64,000 nucleotides of DNA, from NCBI GenBank assembly GCA_913058255.1, contig CAJXQU010000001.1, positions 372,001 to 436,000 on the forward strand, given 5' to 3'. Under the pieces are notes generated by a model. The model was not told the origin of the DNA. It did no database searches and was given only the letters and a program-made list of their open reading frames with translations. This stretch comes from an uncultured Pseudomonadota bacterium (GTDB lineage Bacteria; Pseudomonadota; Gammaproteobacteria; CAJXQU01). How positions within the stretch are numbered: the stretch's first letter is position 1; each line of letters starts with the position of its first letter. Shown in pieces: positions 51,850 through 61,064 of this stretch. The position numbers and the translations under genes are program-made.

Positions 51850-54006
51850 TTAGAAGTCGACCGTCACACCACCATAGAATGAGATTTTCTCCCCACCAAA
51901 GAAGCGATAGCTTCCAAATGCGTAGTCTGCTCGAGTCGCATAATCGGTATTCGTTAGATTATCGATGCGCGCATGTAGCTTGACGTTTTTGCAAATGTTC
52001 TTACTCATTCGTAAGTTGATAACATCATGCCCATCATAAGTATGCGCATTTGATGGATCGACGAAGTAATCACTCACATGCATCCATTCCAACTCAGCAC
52101 GGCCGTCGGACATAAAGTTCATACCTAAACGAACATTGCCGATGTGACGAGGAGCTGAGTCGATGTCATCACCACTGTTGATTTCATCCGTAGCAACGGA
52201 GGCTTTTGCAGCATGATCAGACTTATATTTATGAATGGCATAAGTGTAGTTCACACCCAAATCAAACATGTCGTTCATCTGCCAGAGAGTGCTTAGTTCG
52301 ATCCCTGTGTGTTTGGTTTTCGCATTTGTTACATTGTTACCGAACGAATCACGGAAGAAAAAATTCTTTTTCCGCATGTGATAAGCAACGGCTTCAAAGG
52401 ACAGTTCTTGAGAGACACGACGAATGCCTAATTCCAAACTATCAATACGTTCAGGCTCGATTTCTCTCGGAACTTGATTGTTCTGAATGCGATATATATC
52501 CGTCACTTGAGGAGCACGGAAACCACGCGACAGGTTTGCAAACAAGCTGCTTTGCGAGTTGATATTATAAGACAAACCAAATTTTGGACTCAAGTTTCCA
52601 AAGCTATCTTCACCATCAACGGGCCGTTGATACAAACATTCTTTAGGACTAAATGCGTTACAACTAGAGCCATCCGCCTGCAATGTGCCGTCAGCTACTT
52701 TGTTGTCATAATCATAATTAGTATGTTCATAACGTAAACCAGCCGTTGCTTTTAGTGCATCAGCCAATTGCCATTCTGTGTGAACATAAGGTGCGATAAC
52801 GGTTGCATCGACTTCATAATCATAATGCACACCTTGTTGACGCGCTTTGCTGAACATAAAGTAGCTTGCTCGTTCTTGTGTCTCTTTCAGGCTACCGTTG
52901 GTGTATTCAAAATCGATACCGGCAACAATCTTATGGCCTGCATCGAGATCCCAATAGTAGCCACTTAAGAAACCAAAGCTGGTGTGTTCATTTTCTTCGA
53001 TCGCTTGAGATGGAAGGTAGTGTTGGCGAAACTCCATTTCGTTGTTTCGGAAATAAGGTGTAATACTGAACATCTTTCCTTCACTAATATCATGATCAAT
53101 TCGTGAAGAGAGTCGATAAGATTGCCAGTCACGGAAGCCATTTTCGTTACAGTTTTTTTGCATGGCATTATCGTCTTTATACAAAGTACGATCAGCTTCA
53201 TTAGAAACAAAACAAGGGTCAGCACCGTCGTTATTATCAGAAGCGGTGATGAAACCTGCCGTTTCTTGATTGAGATTAAAGAAAGAAAAGATTGTTTTGA
53301 CGCTGGTTGTTGCACCGAAATAATCATGTCGAGCAGTTAGTTTTTGTACACCGTGTCCAGTCTCATCCCGATAACCTTCATCTTTAGCGCCATAAGCATT
53401 GATGCGATAAGAGTGTGCGCCCAAAGTATCACTGATAGAACCTTTTAATTTGATTGAACCATGCGGACCAGCGGTTAGATCGGCATTTCGTGTCAACTCA
53501 TCAGAAGGATCTCTGGTCAGCACATTTATCATGCCGTGAACAGCATTCGAGCCATAAAAAGCGCTACCTGGGCCACGAATAATTTCGATATCTCCAGCTT
53601 GTTCCATATTAGCCTCGGCAAGCCCGTTGTTGTTTGCAAAACCAGCTGCACGCAAAGCGACGCCATCTTCTAAAAACAAAAATGCACCAGCCGCACCTGG
53701 GCCAGTTAAAACCGGAGAGCGGACGGAAGGTAGGGATTCCAACCCACTTTGACGATGAACATAAACTCCTGTTGCACGGTTTAGGATTTCACTTGGATGA
53801 TCTGGCTGGAGCAGATCAATTTCTTCTGTAGAAATAGTATCTATATTGCCAGCTTGATCAAGAACTGAGTTGGCCGAACGTGTGCTGGTAATAACCATCG
53901 TATCCATGGTCGCAGTGTCTTCCGCTGCTGTCGCGATTGACCCAGAGCTAATGAGCAGACCGCTCAAAAGTATCTTTGGTATTGAAGGTCGTAATTTTTG
54001 TATCAT
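51850..54006 (-). CDS. TonB-dependent outer-membrane receptor
   Basis: Signal peptide (about 1-28, SIATAAED), plug domain (MVITSTRSANSVLDQAGNIDTIS as TonB-box-like start region; IEIIRGPGSAFYGSNAVHGMINVLTR), and a 22-strand barrel ending in an aromatic-rich strand with terminal Phe (FYGGVTVDF). 718 residues. The NLTNTDYATRADYAFGSYRFFGGE end and RGFRAPQVTDIYR are typical of siderophore, heme or vitamin receptors; the ligand cannot be told. Loops hold two Cys pairs (DPCFVS ... KNCNENG; SSCNAFSPKECL). Confidence 0.93.
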   Translation of the reverse strand: MIQKLRPSIPKILLSGLLISSGSIATAAEDTATMDTMVITSTRSANSVLDQAGNIDTISTEEIDLLQPDHPSEILNRATGVYVHRQSGLESLPSVRSPVLTGPGAAGAFLFLEDGVALRAAGFANNNGLAEANMEQAGDIEIIRGPGSAFYGSNAVHGMINVLTRDPSDELTRNADLTAGPHGSIKLKGSISDTLGAHSYRINAYGAKDEGYRDETGHGVQKLTARHDYFGATTSVKTIFSFFNLNQETAGFITASDNNDGADPCFVSNEADRTLYKDDNAMQKNCNENGFRDWQSYRLSSRIDHDISEGKMFSITPYFRNNEMEFRQHYLPSQAIEENEHTSFGFLSGYYWDLDAGHKIVAGIDFEYTNGSLKETQERASYFMFSKARQQGVHYDYEVDATVIAPYVHTEWQLADALKATAGLRYEHTNYDYDNKVADGTLQADGSSCNAFSPKECLYQRPVDGEDSFGNLSPKFGLSYNINSQSSLFANLSRGFRAPQVTDIYRIQNNQVPREIEPERIDSLELGIRRVSQELSFEAVAYHMRKKNFFFRDSFGNNVTNAKTKHTGIELSTLWQMNDMFDLGVNYTYAIHKYKSDHAAKASVATDEINSGDDIDSAPRHIGNVRLGMNFMSDGRAELEWMHVSDYFVDPSNAHTYDGHDVINLRMSKNICKNVKLHARIDNLTNTDYATRADYAFGSYRFFGGEKISFYGGVTVDF

Positions 54007-54274
54007 GTTGGAAAATTCCCCTTGTTCGCAATTGAGCGAGTAAATGGTTTAAAACGATTGTGAATGGATTGAGGTTTTATTATTTTTATTGGCTAGTCTA
54101 AATAGGCTGATAACTACTAAAGCTGAGCTATTCTATTGTTTTTATTCACTTTGTAAACACGGAGAAGAATAGGGGCGAATCTTGATAGCTTTAAAGTTAA
54201 CTAACTCAAAAAATAACGGGTCGATATTAACCAATATTTGCGAGTTTTAGTGACCGTAAGTTGAAAAATTTGAG

Positions 54275-54280
54275 TATACT
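54275..54280 (+). promoter_or_regulatory. Candidate -10 box before yqgE
   Basis: TATACT ends 6 bases before the yqgE ATG, which would put the transcript start on or next to the start codon. No convincing -35 box and no ribosome site is seen. Confidence 0.3.
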
Positions 54281-54286
54281 AATCAC

Positions 54287-54847
54287 ATGACTATACTTGA
54301 TCTCACGGGGCAATTTTTAATTGCCATGCCAAGCCTAGAAGACCCTGAATTCCAACAAACTGTCACCTATATATGCGCGCACACTTCTGAAGGAACGATG
54401 GGTGTTGTGATCAACCGGCCGATGGAAATTGGGTTGGGTGAAATATTATCGCAGATGGAACTGGAAACCGAGGATCCTGATATTGAGAAAACTCAAGTAT
54501 TCCAAGGCGGGCCTGTACAACAAGATCGCGGCATCATTATTCATGAGCCACCAACTACTTGGGATTCAACTATCAATGTGACTGATAATTTAGGTGTTGC
54601 TACCTCGCGAGATATTCTTGAAGCGATTTCAAAAGGTGATGGCCCAACAAAATCGCTCGTCGCACTGGGTTATGCCAGCTGGGGAGCGGGGCAGGTGGAA
54701 AAAGAACTCGCTGAGAATTCTTGGTTAAGCGTGCAAGCTGACGAACGTATTTTGTTTGATGTGCCACCCGCTAAGCGATGGAAGAAAGCCACCGAATTGC
54801 TAGGGTTTGATCTACATCAAATTTCAAGAGATATCGGACACGCCTAA
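54287..54847 (+). CDS. yqgE: YqgE/AlgH family protein
   Basis: Conserved cytosolic protein of unknown biochemical role (AlgH in Pseudomonas). 186 residues with LTGQFLIAMPSLEDPEFQQTVTYICAH, GTMGVVINRPME, VFQGGPVQQDRGIIIHEP and LGYASWGAGQVEKELAENSWL. Followed 27 bases on by ruvX, the near-universal yqgE-ruvX pair. Confidence 0.95.
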   Translation: MTILDLTGQFLIAMPSLEDPEFQQTVTYICAHTSEGTMGVVINRPMEIGLGEILSQMELETEDPDIEKTQVFQGGPVQQDRGIIIHEPPTTWDSTINVTDNLGVATSRDILEAISKGDGPTKSLVALGYASWGAGQVEKELAENSWLSVQADERILFDVPPAKRWKKATELLGFDLHQISRDIGHA

Positions 54848-54874
54848 ATACGGCTGGTTTGTTATGATCAGCAC

Positions 54875-55285
54875 ATGAGTAAACAAGACCGTTCCATTCT
54901 GGCATTCGATTTCGGCGAAAAACGCATTGGCGTCGCTAAAGGCCAAACGATTAGTTCTACGGCGGAACCTCTCACTATTTTAAAAGTACATAACGGTCGT
55001 ATCGATTGGGGTGGCATTTCTAAATTGATCGAAGACTGGCAACCAGATTTATTGGTTGTGGGTATGCCGACCAATTATGAAGGCGAAGAGTTTGGTATTG
55101 CTGATCGTGTAAAACGATTTTGTCGACAGCTCGAAGGCCGTTATCATCTTCCTGTAGAAACTATGAATGAAAACCTTTCCTCTATAGAAGCAAAATATCG
55201 TTTAGGCGATAAAGCAGAACAAGAAGGACTTGACGCACACGCCGCGCAAGTTATCCTTGAGACTTGGTTTGAAGAGCACACATAA
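54875..55285 (+). CDS. ruvX: Holliday-junction resolvase-like protein RuvX (YqgF)
   Basis: RNase H-like nuclease acting in 16S rRNA 5'-end processing. 136 residues: ILAFDFGEKRIGVAKG (first Asp), LLVVGMPTNYEG, and GLDAHAAQVILE (last Asp). The usual DER(L/M)(T/S)(T/S) motif reads NENLSSIEA here, with Asn in place of Asp. 2 bases before pyrR. Confidence 0.93.
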   Translation: MSKQDRSILAFDFGEKRIGVAKGQTISSTAEPLTILKVHNGRIDWGGISKLIEDWQPDLLVVGMPTNYEGEEFGIADRVKRFCRQLEGRYHLPVETMNENLSSIEAKYRLGDKAEQEGLDAHAAQVILETWFEEHT

Positions 55286-55287
55286 TT

Positions 55288-55794
55288 ATGGCTGTGATAG
55301 AAAAAAATAAAGCGATTGAAGCGATCATTTCTGTAATGGCAACGGATCTTAAAACGTATTTAGAAGAACGCAATCGAAAAAATGTCGTGATCGTCGGCGT
55401 TCACACCGGTGGAGTATGGGTGGCGGAACGTTTACACAAATTACTTAAAGTTAAAGATCCTCTTGGTGAATTAAATATTGCTTTTTACCGAGATGATTTC
55501 AGTCAGATCGGAATGCATCCAAGCGTCGCACCATCAAACTTACCGTTTGATGTTGATGGTCGAGATATTGTGCTAGTGGATGATATTTTATACACAGGTC
55601 GAACGATCCGCGCAGCACTCAACGAGCTTTTTGATTACGGCCGCCCAGCCAGTGTAACTTTAACCGTATTGGTTGATCGTTGTGAACAAGAGCTTCCTTT
55701 TAAAGCCGATGTCGTGGGCACAACCATGTCTCTCTTAAAAGGAGAACATGTTAAACTCACGGGCCCGAAAACACTTTCATTGGTTACTAAATGA
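55288..55794 (+). CDS. pyrR: PyrR: pyrimidine operon regulator / uracil phosphoribosyltransferase homologue
   Basis: PRTase fold, 168 residues, with the PRPP motif [17 protein letters not shown] and [14 protein letters not shown]. Its start has no leader space for an attenuator, being 2 bases from ruvX, so mRNA-binding control of this operon is not apparent. Overlaps pyrB by 4 bases. Confidence 0.94.
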   Translation: MAVIEKNKAIEAIISVMATDLKTYLEERNRKNVVIVGVHTGGVWVAERLHKLLKVKDPLGELNIAFYRDDFSQIGMHPSVAPSNLPFDVDGRDIVLVDDILYTGRTIRAALNELFDYGRPASVTLTVLVDRCEQELPFKADVVGTTMSLLKGEHVKLTGPKTLSLVTK

Positions 55795-56753
55795 CAGTTC
55801 ATAAAAATTTGCAAATAAATAAAGAAGGTCGTTTAAAACATTTCCTTTCCACTGAAGGACTCAGTAGAGAGTTACTAACGGAAATTTTAGACAACGCTGA
55901 AAACTTTGCTGGTGTCGGCGAACGTGCGGTTAAGAAGGTGCCACTATTGCGTGGTAAAACCATCGCAAATTTATTCTTTGAACCGAGCACCCGAACACGC
56001 ACAACTTTTGAGCTAGCCGCGAAACGACTTTCCGCCGATGTTTTAAACATTAATATTGAATCTTCGGCGACCAAAAAAGGTGAGTCATTACTTGATACAT
56101 TACAAACACTGGAAGCGATGCACTGTGATATGTTCGTCGTCAGGCATGCTAATAGTGGCGCGGCTCACTTTATTGCATCCTTAGTATCTTCAGGGGTTCG
56201 TATCGTTAATGCGGGAGATGGCCGTCACGCACACCCTACTCAAGCGATGCTTGATGCTTTCACCGTACGACGACATAAAGGCAGCTTCTCGGGATTAAAA
56301 ATAGCCATCGTTGGTGACATCATGCATTCACGTGTGGCGCGATCTGAGATCCATGCATTTAATACACTCGGTGTAAAAGAGTTACGTGTCATTGCTCCCA
56401 AAACGTTGATCCCCGCCTACATGTCTGCACTTGGCGTAAAAGTCTTTCATAATATTGATGCCGGTCTTAAAGATGTCGATGCTGTGATTATGCTGCGTTT
56501 ACAAAATGAACGCATGCAAGGAGCTTTACTTCCCAGTGCTGATGAATTTTTTAAAATGTATGGGCTGACAGAAAAAAGATTAGAAAATGCGCATCCTGAT
56601 GTGATGGTTTTACACCCCGGCCCGATTAATCGAGGTGTTGAAATTGATTCCGATGTTGCCGACGGTGCTCGATCGGTCATTCTCGAGCAAGTTAGTTACG
56701 GAATCGCAATTCGTATGGCGGTGATGTCGATGTGCATGGGTGGTAGCGAATGA
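55791..56753 (+). CDS. pyrB: Aspartate carbamoyltransferase catalytic subunit
   Basis: Second step of pyrimidine synthesis. 320 residues: [19 protein letters not shown] (carbamoyl-phosphate loop), [38 protein letters not shown] and [13 protein letters not shown]. No pyrI follows; instead an inactive dihydroorotase homologue, as in Pseudomonas, where PyrB needs PyrC' for assembly. Overlaps pyrC' by 4 bases. Confidence 0.97.
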   Translation: MTVHKNLQINKEGRLKHFLSTEGLSRELLTEILDNAENFAGVGERAVKKVPLLRGKTIANLFFEPSTRTRTTFELAAKRLSADVLNINIESSATKKGESLLDTLQTLEAMHCDMFVVRHANSGAAHFIASLVSSGVRIVNAGDGRHAHPTQAMLDAFTVRRHKGSFSGLKIAIVGDIMHSRVARSEIHAFNTLGVKELRVIAPKTLIPAYMSALGVKVFHNIDAGLKDVDAVIMLRLQNERMQGALLPSADEFFKMYGLTEKRLENAHPDVMVLHPGPINRGVEIDSDVADGARSVILEQVSYGIAIRMAVMSMCMGGSE

Positions 56754-58033
56754 ATATTTGTATCGAAAAAGGCCGTGTGCTTGATCCTAAAAATGGCCTT
56801 GATAAGGTTTGTAATATTTATACTAGTAAAGGCTTTATCGTTTCTGTTGGACGTAAACCTACAGGTTTTGAAGCGAAAAAAACAATCGATGCGAGCGGTC
56901 AAATCGTCATGCCTGGCCTAGTTGATCTGAGTGCACGTTTGCGTGAACCTGGAGGGCATGGCAAAGCAAATATTGCATCAGAAACCAAAGCTGCCGCAGC
57001 CGGAGGCATCACAACCCTATGTGTGCCACCGGATACAGATCCCATTATAGACACGCCAGCCGTTGTTGAGCTGATCCACCAACGTGCAGAGCGTTCAGGC
57101 AAGGCAAAAGTTTTTTGTCTTGGCGCACTAACTCATGAACTCGGTAGTGAAAGACTCGCAGAGATGTATTCGTTGAAGGAGGCTGGTTGTCTCGGTGTCA
57201 GCAATGCTATGGTTCCGATCAAAAATACTGAAGTTATGCGTCGGGCGATGGAATATGCGGTCACTTGTGATATGACGGTATTTATTCAGCCGGAAGATCC
57301 GTGGTTAGGTGGAGGCAGCATGCACGAAGGCGCATACAGTACACGCATGGGGCTTCCTCCCATTCCTGAAACGGCTGAAACCGTGGCTATCGCTCGTGAT
57401 TTATTGTTGATCGAAGCAACCGGTGTTCGTGCACATTTTATGCGACTATCATCTGCGCGTAGTGTTGAGTTGATCCGTGATGCCCGCAAACGAGGAATGT
57501 CCGTGACAGCCGATGTCAGTATTCATCAATTGCATTTTACTGATCGTGACGTCGAAGATTACAACAGTCTTTGTCACGTTAAACCACCGTTTAGACACCA
57601 TAGTGATAGAGAAAAATTACTCGCTGGGATAATGGACTCAACTATCACAGTGATTTGTTCTGATCACCAGCCACATGATAGTGATAAGAAAACCGCGCCC
57701 TTCAGTGCGACTGAGCCGGGTGTGTCTGCATTGGATTTAATTTTGCCCATGGCCTTCCAACTGGTTGACATGAAAGGTGCTGATTTAAATAAACTGATCC
57801 TTTCAATGACTGCCGCACCAGCAGAAATTCTTGGCCTAGAGAGCGGAAGCCTTACGGTTGATGCCGCGGCAGACATTTGCATCTTTGATCCTGAAAAGGT
57901 TTGGAAGGTTACAGAAAAAAGCTTAGTCAGCGATGGTAAAAATACACCGGCCTTAGGCTGGGAAATGAAAGGAAAGGTTACGCACACAATCCTTAACGGT
58001 AAGCTTGTTTATAAAAATAATGAATCAAAATAG
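56750..58033 (+). CDS. pyrC': Non-catalytic dihydroorotase-like subunit PyrC'
   Basis: Amidohydrolase-fold protein of 427 residues, close to dihydroorotases but with a lost metal site. The DxHxH motif of active enzymes reads D59-L-S61-A-R63 ([14 protein letters not shown]). The usual HAED segment reads QPEDP. The CSDHQPHD segment remains. Known Pseudomonas PyrC' proteins are degenerate in the same way and act as structural partners of PyrB. An active dihydroorotase must be encoded elsewhere. Confidence 0.93.
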   Translation: MNICIEKGRVLDPKNGLDKVCNIYTSKGFIVSVGRKPTGFEAKKTIDASGQIVMPGLVDLSARLREPGGHGKANIASETKAAAAGGITTLCVPPDTDPIIDTPAVVELIHQRAERSGKAKVFCLGALTHELGSERLAEMYSLKEAGCLGVSNAMVPIKNTEVMRRAMEYAVTCDMTVFIQPEDPWLGGGSMHEGAYSTRMGLPPIPETAETVAIARDLLLIEATGVRAHFMRLSSARSVELIRDARKRGMSVTADVSIHQLHFTDRDVEDYNSLCHVKPPFRHHSDREKLLAGIMDSTITVICSDHQPHDSDKKTAPFSATEPGVSALDLILPMAFQLVDMKGADLNKLILSMTAAPAEILGLESGSLTVDAAADICIFDPEKVWKVTEKSLVSDGKNTPALGWEMKGKVTHTILNGKLVYKNNESK

Positions 58034-58907
58034 CCATACACATCGCGATACCATTTTTGTTGAAGATGCAAAAATTCTGCAGCACACCGCCTTCGAAGGT
58101 GAACAGTTTTTTATAAAATTGTTAGCGCCCAAAACAGCAGAAAAAGCCTTGCCGGGTGGTTTCGTACATTTACAATGTGATGACATGCTCCCCATGCGTC
58201 GGCCGATGTCATTAATGCGAGTTGATGCAAAAAAAGGCGAGCTAGATATACTCTACAAAAAACATGGTTACGGTACCGAGCTGCTTTCAAAACAAAAAGA
58301 AGGTCAAGTTCTCAGCGTCATGGGCCCTATAGGTGTTCCATTTAAGTTAAAAAATTATAAAAGAAGACCATTATTGATTGGGGGTGGAGTTGGTTTGCCA
58401 CCAATGGTTTTTTTGTCCGAGCACATGAAAAAATCAAAAGAAGATATTTCTCCTTTTGTCATTATGGGCTCAGAAGTACCGTTTCCTTTCACGACAAAAC
58501 CATCACAAATCATGATCGATGGGATACCGGATGGCGTGATAGGCACCATGCCTTTACTCGAAGACTGGGGCATTGCTTGTCGCTTAACCAGCTTACAAGG
58601 TTTTCCTGGTTGCTATGATGGTTATGTGACAGATCTCGCTCGACATTGGTTAGATGTCATGACCGACGAGCAGCGATCAGAAGTAGAAATTTTCACCTGT
58701 GGCCCGACGCCTATGCTCAAAGCAATTCAAGCGCTGGCAGCAGAATATGATCTTCCCTGTCAGGTTTCATTGGAAGAGAACATGGCCTGCGCTGTTGGTG
58801 GCTGTGCTGGTTGTGTGGTTGAGATAGAAACAGAATCTGGCTCTGCTATGAAACGTGTTTGCGTTGATGGCCCTGTCTTTGAAGCGAGTACGGTTGTCTT
58901 CCAATAA
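58020..58907 (+). CDS. Dihydroorotate dehydrogenase electron-transfer subunit-like (PyrK family)
   Basis: Flavodoxin-reductase-type protein with FAD domain (LPMRRPMSLMRVD), NAD domain (RRPLLIGGGVGLPPMVFLSEHM, FTCGPTPMLKAIQALA) and a C-terminal [2Fe-2S] site: CAVGGCAGCVVE plus the Cys in KRVCVDGPVF. ATG at 58020 gives 295 residues and overlaps pyrC' by 14 bases. PyrK normally serves class 1B PyrD; no pyrD lies beside it. It may work with a distant PyrD or another dehydrogenase. Confidence 0.9.
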   Translation: MNQNSHTHRDTIFVEDAKILQHTAFEGEQFFIKLLAPKTAEKALPGGFVHLQCDDMLPMRRPMSLMRVDAKKGELDILYKKHGYGTELLSKQKEGQVLSVMGPIGVPFKLKNYKRRPLLIGGGVGLPPMVFLSEHMKKSKEDISPFVIMGSEVPFPFTTKPSQIMIDGIPDGVIGTMPLLEDWGIACRLTSLQGFPGCYDGYVTDLARHWLDVMTDEQRSEVEIFTCGPTPMLKAIQALAAEYDLPCQVSLEENMACAVGGCAGCVVEIETESGSAMKRVCVDGPVFEASTVVFQ

Positions 58908-59589
58908 CTCTGTCGGTAATTCTCGATCAGTTACCAGTAACCAAACAGGAATTCATCCTGATCTAGAAACGACCGTTCGACGACATCTAGAAGAACCTTA
59001 TCGAAAACCTATCGCAGAACAGACTCAAAATATTCTTGATCAAATCGAAAAAAAACACATAGAGATCGGAGGAGATTTAATTCTTGATTCAGGTTGTGGA
59101 ACGGGGGTCAGTAGTTATAATTTGGCTGAACAATTTCCCAACGATTTAATTGTCGGGGTTGATCAGTCTGATTTTCGTTTAAGTAAGAATAAATCTGAAT
59201 TAGAGAAACAGCTCACATCCGATAACATTTTACTGTTTCGTGCGAACATCATTGATATTTGGTTATTAATGGCAAAAAATAACTGGAAGCTAGGTAGGCA
59301 TTATGTTTTTTATCCCAATCCTTGGCCGAAAAAGAAACATCTACAAAGACGCTGGCATGGGCATCCCATCTTTCCGACATTGATCAAACTGGGTGGCCAA
59401 TTAGAGTTACGATCAAATTGGAAAATGTATGTAGATGAATTTTCAGAGGCGATTGAAATTGCTATCGATGTAAAAGAACCCGTAGAACCGTTCGTTTTTG
59501 TGGAAAAAGCAGTGACGCCGTTTGAAAAAAAATATCAGCTAAGTGGGCAAGATTTGTATTGTTATCAGATCAATTTATCAAACGGATAG
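58894..59589 (+). CDS. TrmB-like SAM-dependent methyltransferase
   Basis: Relative of tRNA (guanine-N7-)-methyltransferase. LDSGCGTGVSSYNLAEQFPNDLIVGVD-type SAM site is followed by YPNPWPKKKHLQRRWHGHPIFP, where TrmB has DPWPK(K/R)xH, and by GGQLELRSNWKMYVDEF, where TrmB has a TD..Y motif. The Asp of DPWPK is Asn. Start uncertain: TTG at 58894 (232 residues) overlaps the pyrK-like stop by 14 bases; an ATG at 58867 is possible. Substrate may differ from tRNA G46. Confidence 0.8.
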   Translation: MSSNNSVGNSRSVTSNQTGIHPDLETTVRRHLEEPYRKPIAEQTQNILDQIEKKHIEIGGDLILDSGCGTGVSSYNLAEQFPNDLIVGVDQSDFRLSKNKSELEKQLTSDNILLFRANIIDIWLLMAKNNWKLGRHYVFYPNPWPKKKHLQRRWHGHPIFPTLIKLGGQLELRSNWKMYVDEFSEAIEIAIDVKEPVEPFVFVEKAVTPFEKKYQLSGQDLYCYQINLSNG

Positions 59590-59603
59590 TTAACATCGAT
59601 CAT

Positions 59604-59837
59604 TTAGCCAGAATTGATGATGAACAAGGCAAGTAATAATAGCATAGCGATTATAAAAAATAGCTTTCCAAGGTTTGCATTACCTTCATGTTCATCTGCA
59701 TATTTTTGTTTTAACGCGACGACCTGCTGTTCACTTAATCCTTTACAATGCGTACAACTCATTTCATTGTAGGAAAAGAGTAGTTCACAACGCTCACATT
59801 TTTTTACCCGACGAAGACGTGGTGGAATAATCATCAT
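59604..59837 (-). CDS. Small zinc-ribbon membrane protein
   Basis: 77 residues: basic start (PPRLRRVKKC), a four-Cys ribbon (KKCERCELL ... SCTHCKGL), a charged linker, and a C-terminal helix (LGKLFFIIAMLLLLALFII). Family unknown; seen as a conserved hypothetical type. Confidence 0.75.
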   Translation of the reverse strand: MMIIPPRLRRVKKCERCELLFSYNEMSCTHCKGLSEQQVVALKQKYADEHEGNANLGKLFFIIAMLLLLALFIINSG

Positions 59838-59896
59838 TACCTTTTTAGTGTTTCATTTTTAAATGAGGAAATTTCCAAAAATAATGTGGATTCTAC

Positions 59897-60784
59897 CTAA
59901 TAGGCTTGAACACCATATTTGAGTAAAAGACGTGGAAGAGTATCATCAAGATTTTGTACATCTTCATCTTGCAGCTCAATCAAATTAAATCCATATTTTT
60001 TATAGATAGCAATTTTTTCTACTTTCCGAGCTAAGTATTTCGCATCATTTTCGTAGCCCCAGTACTCAATATAAACTTTTCCAGTAGGGATATAAAAATC
60101 ACAGTAGACCTCTTCTTCGATAGGTAGTTTTCTTTCATAGGCATGAACGATCTCAGCCATGTACAACCAATTGTCGATTAACATTTCAGCTTTTGATCGA
60201 ACCGAATGACCATCGGTACTACGGTGTTTAGCAGGAAATTTTTCACGAAACCCGGTGTCTTTTTGTTGGGGTATGTCTCTTTGGGAAGGTTCTTTTTTTG
60301 TTCCTTTTACCTGATCGACGGTTTCGATAAGAGGATTTGAATCTAGGATTTCTTTCGGCCAGCGGACATAAGGGATACCCGATTTTTTATCTTCGGCCTG
60401 AATAGCACCTTGTTTTCCACCCTGTTCGGTTACCAACCAACCTTTCAAACCTTTATCGACCCAGCCGAGTTCAGATAAAATGAAATTTATTTTCTTAGCC
60501 GAAAGACCAAAATTTGTAGCAATGTTGGTTGCTGTTATTGATGGCGTTGCCGTGTTTCTAGCAGATGATTTAGGTGAGGTTAGATCAATATTTTCAGGCC
60601 AAACAATATATCTTCCATATTGTTTTGATTCATTATAGCCCCCTCCTTTTTCTCGACCTGCATCAGTCAAGCTCCAAGCCTCATCTTCTTTTCTAATGAG
60701 TTCAAGCTTCACAAGTTGAGAAAATAACTCTTTGGAGGTTATTTTCAGAAATTTAGATAATGCTGTTGTCGAAACCTTTTTCAT
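59897..60784 (-). CDS. Two winged-helix-like repeats plus nuclease-like C-terminal domain
   Basis: Residues 3-65 (STTALSKFLKITSKELFSQL, YGRYIVWPENI) and 82-146 (SITATNIATNFGLSAKKINF, IPYVRWPKEIL) are a duplicated domain with winged-helix look. After a polar linker, residues 195-275 (VRSKAEMLIDNWLY, HAYERKLPIEEEVYCDFYIP, KVYIEYWG, KIAIYKKYGFNLIEL) resemble a PD-(D/E)xK nuclease: Glu200, Asp229 and Glu240 are candidate ligands. Relatives are sometimes mislabelled glycerol kinase. ATG at 60784 fits GGGAGG 11 bases upstream; 295 residues. Predicted DNA-acting protein, role unknown. Confidence 0.7.
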   Translation of the reverse strand: MKKVSTTALSKFLKITSKELFSQLVKLELIRKEDEAWSLTDAGREKGGGYNESKQYGRYIVWPENIDLTSPKSSARNTATPSITATNIATNFGLSAKKINFILSELGWVDKGLKGWLVTEQGGKQGAIQAEDKKSGIPYVRWPKEILDSNPLIETVDQVKGTKKEPSQRDIPQQKDTGFREKFPAKHRSTDGHSVRSKAEMLIDNWLYMAEIVHAYERKLPIEEEVYCDFYIPTGKVYIEYWGYENDAKYLARKVEKIAIYKKYGFNLIELQDEDVQNLDDTLPRLLLKYGVQAY

Positions 60785-60838
60785 AAGCTCACACACCTCC
60801 CACCGATGTACTTCCTAATGACTATTTTAGGACTATTC

Positions 60839-61064
60839 TTACATACTATAAAATCGCAAAGCATTTTCACTAAACACAGCTTTTACGGACTCAGAATCTA
60901 ACGTATCGGCCACTGGTAAAAAATCATTATTAGAATAAAAATGGGACGCTTTAGTCAGGGCAGATCGGTACCAAATATGAGAGTGGATAGGCTTAGTAAA
61001 ATTCTTGATGGCATCTTTTACACCAAATTTAATAGCTAAGACAAGAATATGCTTATTGTCCTCT
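60839..61064 (-). pseudogene. C-terminal remnant of an amidohydrolase-type gene
   Basis: The minus-strand frame from about 61064 to the stop at 60839-60841 has no start codon. It reads DAIKNFTKPIHSHIWYRSAL and ends VADTLDSESVKAVFSENALRFYSM-like, the typical last helix of TIM-barrel amidohydrolases (xxIFxENAxRFY). The catalytic core is absent. Lies in the 278-base gap between the nuclease-like gene and phnA. Confidence 0.45.

Noticed and set aside
52206-52562. 118-codon plus-strand frame with many Cys and His
   Set aside because: Antisense to the TonB-dependent receptor barrel.
54007-54286. Cobalamin or other riboswitch upstream of the TonB-dependent receptor
   Set aside because: No conserved B12-box or similar core elements could be found on the minus strand.
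55286-55290. PyrR-controlled attenuator at the pyr genes
   Set aside because: pyrR starts 2 bases after ruvX and pyrB overlaps pyrR, leaving no leader for an attenuator.
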